DNA of 16,250 bases from Leucogyrophana mollusca (taxonomy: Eukaryota > Basidiomycota > Agaricomycetes > Boletales): positions 1 to 16,250 of the forward strand of contig MU266761.1 of the NCBI GenBank assembly GCA_021014945.1. The letters run 5' to 3'. Under the pieces are notes generated by a model. That model ran no database searches, was not told the DNA's origin, and worked only from the letters and a program-made list of their open reading frames with translations. Every line of letters begins with the position of its first letter. Position 1 is the stretch's first letter. The position numbers and the translations under genes are program-made. Below are positions 9,193 to 16,250 of the stretch, one piece after another.

Positions 9193-9200
9193 AATAAAAG
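9193..9200 (+). promoter_or_regulatory. TATA-like box of the MACPF gene
   Basis: AATAAAAG lies 72 bp upstream of the ATG at 9272, followed by a pyrimidine-rich stretch (CTAGCTTCTCC) typical of fungal transcription start regions. This is position and composition only; the start site is not shown. Confidence 0.5.
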
Positions 9201-9271
9201 GGCTGCCCCGCTCGCTAGCTTCTCCAAATCACTTCCCCGTGTAAACCCACACTCGACTCACAATTTGCGCA

Positions 9272-11358
9272 ATGGCAACAGAACACGTCCCTTATCAGGA
9301 TGGCATGCAGCTCGGACAAGGGTATGTTCCTTGCTGTACACAACTGATTCAACCTTGTCTCCCGACTAAAGTTTATCGATGCAGCTTCAACACATACACT
9401 CAGGAAACTTGTCTGAACGACGCCGTCACCGTAAAAATGCCGCCACCTCCTGTCACTCCTTATACAAGGGAGTATAATTCGGAACTCATCGAGGATTACG
9501 AGTACGCAGTTTCAGATCCGTATACAGAGCGCGGCTCACTTAACGGTGTCGCACTTACAGGAAACTGGCGAAAACCTTGGACATAAGCGCGGGTGCCACC
9601 GTCAGTGGCTGGGGTCAATCCGGCCAGGTCAACGTCGAATTCTTGAGCCGGAGTGAAGTAAGCACAATTGTCAATATCGCTAAACTTGCTGTGGATGATT
9701 TATCATTCTCCCTGTTCATCAGTTCGAAAGCAGCGATGTCACGTACGTGGTCAAGGTAAACGTGCAGCACCAGCCCACACACCTCGGCGAATACTCCTTC
9801 AATTGGGTGGCGCCGCCAAACCCAAACAAGACCTATGGCGATCGGTATATCTCTGGCAAGTGTTGATCTGCCTGGTATGGCGCGAAGATGATGGCTAACG
9901 CGCGTCCAGATTTTGTTAAAGGAGGCTATTACTTTGCGCGGATTTCTATCAGGTCCATCAATAGGTCAGAATCGCAAGAAATCAAACAGTCGTACGCATT
10001 TTTGCTGTTGCATCTAACCAAATCAGATGTAATCTGATATCATGCCTTTTCCAGGGCCAAAATCGCATGCACTATGTATGGCGCCACAGGGGAGGTGACC
10101 GAGGCAGTCAAGAACGCTGTCGAGAAAATTCAAAAACATTCCGAAGTGCACATCACAAAGATAGAGTCCGGCGGTGGCAACACACTGGCTGCTGCGGAGG
10201 ATACTATGATGAGCCTCAAGGAAGAGGCGGATCAATTCTACAAGGACGCGGCAAAGCAAAACTACTTGCGATAGTAGGCGGACCTCGATTCTATTTGCTC
10301 GAATTGCACCCGAAATTGACTGACCGGTTGTTTCCAGTGCGCTCCTGGCGAAATATGAAAATCTCAAGGATTTCAAGGACGCGTTTAAGCCGTTTGACTA
10401 CGCCTATGCGAGCAAAAAAGTAGGTGGACTTGCGGTCGTGTCCACAAATCAAACCGATGCTTACTGAACCGTAGAGCTGGCACCTCTTCGATGAGTTCAC
10501 GAAGTACACAGCCTTTGAGAACCTGGTCAAGAATAGTAAGCTGGTGCATGCCTGATGATATTCATGCACACTTACCCTCCTCAGTTCCTGACGAAAAGTA
10601 TCGCGACGGTTCAGCTCAGAAGACGATTTTGCGGAATCGACAGGTCGATGAGATGAAGAAAATCCGGGACACGGTAGATTCGAGCGTGAATGCGGAAGAA
10701 ACTTGCTGACATGTTTTCCAACAGGTCTTCGTAGTTCGCGATGACCCAAGTAAAGTTGACGATCCGCCGACCTACCTGCCGTCAAGCCAGTTCCGCACCG
10801 AGGTTTTGGTGAGCATTAGATGGGAGGCTAAAGTATCGCTCACGGAACTGACAATTTGTTTAAAGGCTGCCGTCAAAACCGTAACATACATTGCGCAGAG
10901 TATCCCGCTCGACGCCGGCAACTGGACTGACAGTGCGTTCTCTATCTTGGCTCTCGCTCGCCTTCTCGTAATACTCCACAGTCGCGCTGCCCTCCCTGAA
11001 GGCCTCTGCCTCAAAGCTCTTCGAATTTATCTGCTATGACTTTCCCAACATCGAAGGCACCGCAGTTGTGTCGTTTGGTTCAGGTGACAGTGGCTACATC
11101 GCCCTTTGCGGAACCCGTGCCTCGGACTACCCTGGCTGGACAGAGGACAGCCATTTCTGGATTTTCGAGCGCATGGAACCCAAGATCTCTGAATTGGAGA
11201 TCGATGTTTCGAGGGCCAGCACAGGAAACTACGTGAGACTCTCGCGCGATAAGTATGTCTTACATGTCACGCTTGGGCATGATGATTAGATACTGACCAA
11301 GACTTTTGCTTTCAGCCTAGCCAAACTGATATTCAGTTTCCATGCGGGTAAGGTTTAG
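9272..11358 (+). CDS. MACPF-family (perforin-like) protein, 13 exons
   Basis: This is a fungal MACPF-domain protein, a family whose members insert beta-barrel pores in membranes, in some fungi together with an aegerolysin. Predicted exons: 9272-9321, 9385-9501, 9561-9657, 9723-9855, 9910-9991, 10055-10273, 10338-10419, 10475-10535, 10585-10673, 10725-10808, 10866-10932, 10982-11252, 11316-11358. They sum to 1395 nt with every phase consistent, giving 464 residues. Visible motifs: an early LDISAGATVSGWG strand; YGDRYIS (about 126-132) at the end of exon 4 and FVKGGYYFARISI at the start of exon 5, together the MACPF signature region; an SGGG turn (198-201); then helical LLAKYENLKDFKDAF. Residues about 361-464 form a separate tail I cannot assign. 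No signal peptide is seen. Intron 4 is GC-AG. Intron 2 could start at 9520 instead of 9502 (six more residues). Without the last intron the frame stops at 11289. I see no break. Family confidence is high; activity is unknown. Confidence 0.85.
9856..9909 (+). other. GC-AG intron (intron 4 of the MACPF gene)
   Basis: The donor is G|GCAAGT, the usual context of the rare GC class. The branch site GGCTAACG sits 13-20 nt before the acceptor GTCCAG. The nearby GT at 9860 would bring a stop codon into frame, so the GC donor is required for an open gene. Confidence 0.75.
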
Positions 11359-12004
11359 GGGTGGGAATGGAATTCGAAGTGGTTCTGATGCCTGTTATGC
11401 ACGCAATGTATCACAATGGTTTTATGTAGTCTGCTCCGTGTACGCTAGTCTGCAGTTGTTGTTCTTTGTAATCATGTACAGCTCGCTCATGAACGTTCTG
11501 TGGACACTCAGACACAAGGCCAGTCTAAGCAAACTCAATATCGTACCTTTTGGTTAGGAGAGGTTGAGTACATGCCCAATCAAAAGTGACAAGCACTTGA
11601 GCGAGGTTGAGCGAGGGCCAAACCGGACAAAGAAGCCGAGTCGAGGTTCAATTACATGGACTTGGGCCATTTTCCATGTCTCTTTCAAATCTCATCGCAA
11701 CGCTGTAGCTTACCCTGACGTTAGCAAATGCAATGCAGCTATCTATCTAACACACCATCGACCGCTTCAAACACACAAAACAAAGCAAACTTGTGTTGCT
11801 TTATGCGTTTCGAAATTCTCGATCACATACCCCCTCTTGCTCTCCGAGACGAAAACGCTACAGCACGATCACGACTACGCACTATGATACGACAATAACG
11901 CGGTTTCGTACACAGCAAAACACAGCACATACATGGTCAAGATATATTTATGGTGCTGGTTTGCCTGGCTTTGCTTTCGAACCAACGTGCTGATGCCAGC
12001 GCTC
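11359..12004. other. 3' flank of the MACPF gene, no recognisable gene
   Basis: Short open frames only, none with a motif. No clear AATAAA was seen close to the MACPF stop. The inverted duplication begins again near 12005. Confidence 0.4.
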
Positions 12005-12890
12005 TGTCAGATCTACAAATGACTTCAACGGATGAACCGCCCATAGCATCTTCTTCAACTCAATGATATCGTCGTGCGTTCCTTCGTTGGCCCTCACCAA
12101 GATAAAAAGGCGCTTCGCGAAGTCGAACCATCCATCAGGGGGAGCAAGGATCTATACGTACGGGTCTTGAGGTAGAGATACCGAACTGAGGTACGCTTCC
12201 CCTCACGCGCGAAAAGTCGTATCGGAAATCAAGTTAATGTTCCCGCGAACTTCGAGTGACGGAGGCGTACGCCAGAGGTCAATATACGGCTAGATGAAAC
12301 AAGCGCCCCTGGTCGTAGAGTGCAGGGGTGAAGCGGGAACGGGGATGGGGACGGAAGGAAGGGGGAGAGGGTTGGCACGAGAGCTAGAGAATCAGATCGG
12401 CGCCATCCGAGTCGCCCACCAGGTACAGTTTTCTAGTTTGACGCCGGTGGAGAGGACGTGTTCCACGGCTGCGATAGGTTCGTTTAGTTGGATTGGGAAT
12501 CCTGCAAGGTGAAGCGCTGTGATTCCGTGGTGGTTGCGCGTAAGCACGCATGAGAACGCTGAAAACCACTGAAGACAGCTGCTTGCAACATAAAATTCCG
12601 ATCATTGCCGAGTCATGTCGACAATTCTCGTTGGAGATGGGCCTGGAACGCGCACCGTAAGCCATTGGGAGATATAACAAACCCATGGATGCACTCGCAA
12701 AGTATATGCCTGAGCTACGCAGAAGCAGCACAATATACCAATGCAGTACATCAAAGCTCGACCGACGCGTTGTGATCTGACCTACAAGAGACAGATACCC
12801 TTCCCAACCTCTTGCACAACGGGGAATGTTTTGGCCTGCATCGCCCAGGCCAAGTACGAGGCGTATGATTGATCTCTGGAGCGCGGGGGG
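12005..12890 (-). pseudogene. Alpha/beta-hydrolase (HSL type) pseudogene, right copy
   Basis: Mirror copy of 6690-7520, read on the minus strand. Seen in order: a leading block shared with LAMQAKDPPLWERYLSLAG of the left copy, FPIQLNEPIAAVEHVL (near 12500), YLVGDSDGADLIL ending in TAG (near 12390), then PDGWFD, KRLFILVRANEGTHDDIIEL (about 12140-12070) and FVDLTE near 12020. The elbow is GDSDG where the family has GDSAG, and the same TA insertion as the left copy makes a stop right after it. The stretch just before the catalytic His region is deleted. It is therefore an inactive copy. It lies between the MACPF gene and the right PEX3 relic, convergent with the MACPF gene. Confidence 0.8.
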
Positions 12891-13206
12891 GGGCCTCGAT
12901 TCGGGACAAAAGTGACGGAAAGCGACGTGATGAATGACACGCATGATCGATTTTCGTTTGTTGAGGACGAGGGACGGAGATTAGTACAGATACAGAGGGG
13001 CGGCAGGCGCTAAAGGTCGCGACTACGAAAACAACCTGTCGAGGACATCGAGAGCATGCTAACAAACAACAGATTTTGAACGCTAACTCCGTTACGTGCT
13101 GATACAATTTTCAAACCCCATAGCCGCGGAGCTTCTGCGCAACTTACGTAAAACATCTCACTTCCCCTCACCACAATTTCTCGCGTTGAAGCCAACAACC
13201 TCGGCA
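12891..13206. other. Divergent intergenic stretch, right copy
   Basis: Matches 6191-6689 inverted, as described there. It includes a run of nine G at about 12887-12895. No gene is seen. Confidence 0.5.
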
Positions 13207-13555
13207 GCTCGTGCAAGTGTTCTACGAGCGCCGACACGGACTAGCAGCCCTGCGCGGTGGCGGGTACATTGTCAGCCGGTATGTGAACGAGGAGGTGAGG
13301 GATGGTTGGGGCACCAGCCTCACCCGACGTTTCCAGCGCACGCGAAACGCCTCGTACACAATCATGGCGCTCATCCCTACGCTCTCCGAACAGATCCTCC
13401 AAGAGATAGACGTCGAGGGCCTCACACACGAGCTCCAATCGCACTCCAAGTCACGCGCTGCAAGAACCCGCAGTTCCTCATCTTCCCCTTCACCCGCGCA
13501 GTCGGAGCCGCCTTTCCAGCGGTCTACCAGCCAGCTCCGGTGCAGTTCGAAATAA
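13207..13555 (+). pseudogene. PEX3: Right PEX3 pseudogene, N-terminal block
   Basis: A 115-codon open frame on the plus strand reads VFYERRHGLAALRGGGYIV, RYVNEEVRD, then YTIMALIPTLSEQILQEIDV and GLTHELQSHSKSRAAR, in the order of the PEX3 N-terminal domain. It lacks an ATG: upstream in frame there is a stop (13187-13189). A possible acceptor, CGGCAG, ends at 13206, so a lost first exon is conceivable. It is better preserved than the left copy but ends after a Ser/Pro-rich linker, and the central PEX3 motifs do not follow. The C-terminal block appears only at 15450, beyond the aegerolysin gene. Not functional as it stands. Confidence 0.8.
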
Positions 13556-14170
13556 ATCGAAGGTCTCGATTAGCAAATCAGTGAGCGAAGAAGAAATCCA
13601 TCCGCCTACCGTGCGGGGATCAATGCATCTGATTCGATAGGCCTGCTATCAAAGCATGGCCTGCTTGATGACGCAGATGACCCTGGGGTTGTGGATGTGT
13701 CTCAGGTGGGGAGTGTCGCTCGTCGGGCTGAGTGATGGTGAGGGGGTAAGGAATGGGAGGACATACGAGGTATAGGATTCGTGCTCTGCGATCCTTTTCG
13801 TCTGATAACATCATCCTCGTCCACGCCCAAGTCTCCTCACAGTTGATCTCCATCATCTCCACCTCCATTCAGTATAGTGAAACAACCAACAGAGCCACGA
13901 ACGCTGTAACTCAAGGTGGTTGTTAGCACAAAGGCAGCATCAACTGCCAAATGCAGCGACTCCCGATTGGAGTTCAAGCAATGCGCCTTCCCGCTGCAAA
14001 TGCTGGAACCAAAATCTGATATTGGCCTGCAGTAGCCTTGCACTCTCTGTCCTCACCAGTGTCTCGAGATCTCACGCCTAATAAAGCAACATCCGACTCA
14101 GAAGGAAATGGTACATTCGTTTGCTAGCAATTCGTACGTACAAATAACATCAATGTCAGAGAAAAGTGTT
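13556..14170. other. No recognisable gene; start of the insert in the right PEX3 relic
   Basis: I find no PEX3 central motifs here and no other family. Small open frames on the minus strand (13620-13868, 13837-14043) are not supported by motifs or splice chains. Confidence 0.4.
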
Positions 14171-14176
14171 TATTGC
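14171..14176 (-). terminator. Poly(A) signal of the aegerolysin gene
   Basis: AATAAA on the minus strand, about 155 nt past the stop codon (about 105 nt after removal of the proposed 3'UTR intron). It is the nearest canonical hexamer downstream of the gene. Confidence 0.5.
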
Positions 14177-14256
14177 CTAGATGCAGAACGAAAGGAGTGA
14201 TGTGAGTTGAAGTTCAAGCTCAAGTTGTATCAATTCTCACCGCCATCCCAACAAGC

Positions 14257-14306
14257 CTGAGAACTTTAGTGAGCGCTCGAAGCGTATTGGTGTGGATATT
14301 GCTTAC
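14257..14306 (-). other. Possible 3'UTR intron of the aegerolysin gene
   Basis: On the minus strand: donor CAG|GTAAGC at 14306, branch-like CTCACTAAAG, acceptor GTTCTCAG ending at 14257; length 50 nt, like the coding introns in this window. It starts 24 nt after the stop. Confidence 0.45.
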
Positions 14307-14330
14307 CTGCCGCCTGCCATCTCGAGACAG

Positions 14331-14800
14331 TTATCCCTTGAGCGCGACGTCGATCGCGATGCTTCCTAGGACAGCGTTCGGCGGCACATAGGTCACATTG
14401 TACGCCTTATTCACATCCCGGACCTCGAAGTCGAGGGTAGGTTGAGACCACGGGTAGTTCCAGTACAAAGTGCAAACTTGGGTTTTGTCGTCATAAAGGT
14501 CAATAGTGCCCTCGACTCCGGGGGCAGAACCAAGGCGACCGCAGGACGATACTGACTGCTTCGAGCCAGCAGGAATGACGATTTTGTCGATGTCCTCCGC
14601 GGGGATCTCAAAGTCTGGGTTGCCATCCTTGATGAACTTTCCCCTGTTGAAGTTGCAAATCATCATCGGCGAGTGTCTCCGGCTGCTCGAGAAACCGGCA
14701 CGTACCAGACGAGTTTAGCATTCTGAATCTTGAGCGGGTGACTTTCGAGGGAGTTTGTGATGAGAAGGACCACGATCTGTCCATAGTTTGCGTCTGCCAT
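14331..14800 (-). CDS. Aegerolysin-family protein, 2 exons
   Basis: This is a small aegerolysin (ostreolysin / pleurotolysin A / Asp-hemolysin family), a beta-sandwich protein that binds particular membrane lipids and can recruit a MACPF partner. Exon 1 is 14800-14706 and exon 2 is 14643-14331. The 62-nt intron (14705-14644) starts GTACGT and ends CAACAG. Total 408 nt, 135 residues, the usual family length. Seen: a QIVVLLITNSL strand at the N-terminus, a Trp codon split by the intron and followed by GKF (33-35), SSCGRLGSAPGVEGTIDLYD, the hallmark TLYWNYPW, and a C-terminal GSIAIDVALKG. There is no signal peptide, as is normal for the family. A later ATG at 14666 lies in the intron and would lose the first strand. 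The gene is intact and sits inside a PEX3 relic, convergent with the MACPF gene 3 kb away. Its lipid target is not readable from sequence. Confidence 0.93.
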
Positions 14801-14896
14801 TATCAACGAAAGAGGCTGGTGAGGATGAAAAAAATGTTTGTTCGATTGTAGTATTCGGGAAAAGCTATTGCTGCTGAGTTGTGCAATTCGTGGAGG

Positions 14897-14904
14897 CTTT
14901 TATA
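14897..14904 (-). promoter_or_regulatory. TATA box of the aegerolysin gene
   Basis: TATAAAAG on the minus strand (in GGTATAAAAGCC), 97-104 bp upstream of the ATG. This would leave a leader of roughly 65-75 nt. It is a strong match to the consensus at the usual fungal distance. Confidence 0.7.
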
Positions 14905-15440
14905 CCGTCCATCAAGAGCCGCCGAACACTCAACGACGAATCTTGATCACCAGCATGAAGATCAAGGTTTCGGCTCGAGTAAGCATAGGGTGTGGCGCTG
15001 CCGTATGAACTATGAAGGATGTTCGTATTTCGCTTGTGCCGTGTTGACTAGGGTGAATGCGGCGTCGAGTTCCCTGTTACTCCTCAGGATGTTTCGGCTC
15101 CGTCATACTTTGAAATCCAGGCAATCAGCACCTTAACAGCACTCTGAGCCCCCGACCACTCCAAGTCCATTACGCAACTCGCAGCATTTCCCCAGATTTC
15201 CCCAACGTCAATATAGCTGATAGCCCACACCCACCTTTTCCAGCACCGCCACCTACCTCATCACCCGCCAACTCCCCGCAACGCGGAGTGTAAGATGGGC
15301 AATGTATCAGGGGCGGAAAGAGGGCATTGGGAAGAGGGCTGAATATGAGGCAGCTTAGGTGCGTCTCACGGCATTTCGTTTGGCATGCTCAGTCAGAACT
15401 CAGCCAGTTGCCCACCCCCCTTCAATAACCCACTAGTCAC
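14905..15440. other. No recognisable gene
   Basis: 5' flank of the aegerolysin gene and the remainder of the insert in the right PEX3 relic. No motif or splice chain is seen on either strand. Confidence 0.4.
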
Positions 15441-16035
15441 CTGAACGGCGCCCGCGCCGCCAACGCCTGAGACAACCGCCCACGTCCTAGCACAGGGTGG
15501 GGTGCCACCGCATATGAATACCCAACCACCCCCGCCGTCTCTACTCGAAGACTACCACGTTTTCCCATCACACTCTCGCGAGCCGTCTCCCCAATTTCAC
15601 TCTCTTCGTCAACGAACTCACCACCCAGACCCTCGCGCTCGCACACCACCTCTCACGCGTTCCCGCCGCTTCTATGCCCACAGCCGCATACGCCCCCCCC
15701 ACACACACCACGCACAACCCGACCCGTACTTCACTGCCCTCCTCTGGCAAACGCGCTCCTACCTCCTCTTTCCAGACTTCGCGATCCTCGAGGCCGCGAG
15801 CGACTATGCGACGGGGGTACTCATTGAGGTGCTGAGGGGGCAAGATTTGTGAATAGCGCGGGGGGATGAACGATGGGACTATTGTGGGCGTGACGATGAG
15901 TTAGGGATGTGATTGAGGTGAGGATGGGTACAGCCAGTGCAGAGAGCGCGAGAGAGAGAGAAGAGGAGAAAGTGAAGGTCCGTTTAGCGGGTCTGTTACC
16001 GGGCCTGGAGATGCGGACTATCCTTCCTCTCGCTT
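15441..16035 (+). pseudogene. PEX3: Right PEX3 pseudogene, C-terminal block
   Basis: Plus-strand frames read FTALLWQTRSYLLFPDFAIL then ATGVLIEVLRG (about 15727-15840), the PEX3 'ETR..L.SPDF..' and 'ATEVL.EGLR' helices. After a stop and a further open frame comes EEEKVKVRLAGLLPGLE (about 15960-16010), like the extreme C-terminal 'VRLAG.LPGL' segment of fungal PEX3. The upstream part (15560-15720) matches the left copy but in another frame. Several frameshifts mean it is not functional. It matches 1880-2440 inverted. The reading order N-terminus (13207) to C-terminus here is interrupted by about 1.9 kb carrying the aegerolysin gene. Confidence 0.75.
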
Positions 16036-16250
16036 CTCCGTCTGCGTCTTGCTCCCAAATTATTTGGCCGTGTGGATGTGTTAGCTGCTTCGGTCTTGCG
16101 CCCGTTCATTCACCTTTTCTATAGTCTTGCTTTCGGGGTGTCGGCTATGTCTATGCCCATCAGGAAATTCACACAATACTTTTCGTGCTTTTGTTGCTTT
16201 GCGAGCTTTCCGGGTTTCGTCGTAAAGTAGCTAAAGTAGAATTCTTACCT
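16036..16250. other. No recognisable gene
   Basis: Downstream flank of the PEX3 relic, T-rich on the plus strand. Nothing is recognised; a feature could continue past the window edge. Confidence 0.35.

Larger units (their letters stand above)
12005..13530 (-). repeat. Right inner arm of the inverted duplication
   Basis: Reverse-complement partner of 5690-7510, covering hydrolase, intergenic stretch and PEX3 N-terminus in mirror order. It is shorter than the left arm because of deletions at the hydrolase C-terminus. A 4-nt loss near 13101 removes the ATG-like start seen in the left copy. Between the arms lie about 4.5 kb holding the MACPF gene and the repeats upstream of it. Confidence 0.85.

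Noticed and set aside
9520..9560. A 41-nt form of MACPF intron 2 (donor GTATAC)
   Set aside because: It is possible but shorter than every other intron here. Donor GTACGC at 9502 gives 59 nt and resembles the donor of intron 5.
9272..9586. An unspliced 104-codon gene
   Set aside because: It contains intron 1 (63 nt, a multiple of three, so the frame stays open) and runs past the acceptor of intron 2. Splicing gives a longer product with a family match.
10291..10785. A 164-codon minus-strand frame
   Set aside because: It is antisense to MACPF exons and introns and has no motif of its own.
14331..14666. Single-exon aegerolysin starting at 14666
   Set aside because: That ATG is inside the intron, and using it would lose the N-terminal strand and the conserved Trp before GKF.

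Overview
The window looks like nuclear DNA of a basidiomycete fungus, most likely an agaricomycete. The one long gene is cut by twelve short introns (49-65 nt) with GT/GC..AG ends and CTNAC-like branch sites. The recognisable protein families are fungal: an aegerolysin, a fungal-type MACPF protein, peroxin-3 (PEX3) and an HSL-type alpha/beta-hydrolase. I cannot name the genus. Most of the window is repeat-rich, decayed sequence with only two genes that look intact.

Intact genes. A 13-exon MACPF-family gene (9272-11358, +) predicts 464 residues. A two-exon aegerolysin gene (14800-14331, -) predicts 135 residues. They face each other tail to tail about 3 kb apart. In other fungi, aegerolysins bind membrane lipids and recruit a MACPF partner to form a two-component pore (the pleurotolysin A/B type), so this may be a divergent pair of that kind. 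That pairing is inference.

Decayed genes. Around the MACPF gene lies a nested inverted duplication. Left arm: a PEX3 pseudogene on the minus strand (N-terminus near 6190, C-terminus near 1880), divergent from an alpha/beta-hydrolase pseudogene on the plus strand (6690-7520). Right arm, in mirror order: hydrolase pseudogene on the minus strand (12890-12005) and PEX3 pseudogene on the plus strand (13207 to about 16035). The left PEX3 copy is split by a degenerate repeat block (2541-3662) and a three-unit satellite (4133-4950). The right copy is split by about 1.9 kb that contains the aegerolysin gene.

Repeats. The notable ones are a dispersed direct repeat (3225-3662 and 8065-8452), an A-B-A-B array of about 160-bp units ending just upstream of the MACPF promoter (8479-9150, with a lone relative at 1385-1560), a 282-bp satellite in three copies with long alternating purine/pyrimidine tracts, and a run of 27 C. 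No RNA genes, CRISPR arrays or bacterial-type signals were seen.
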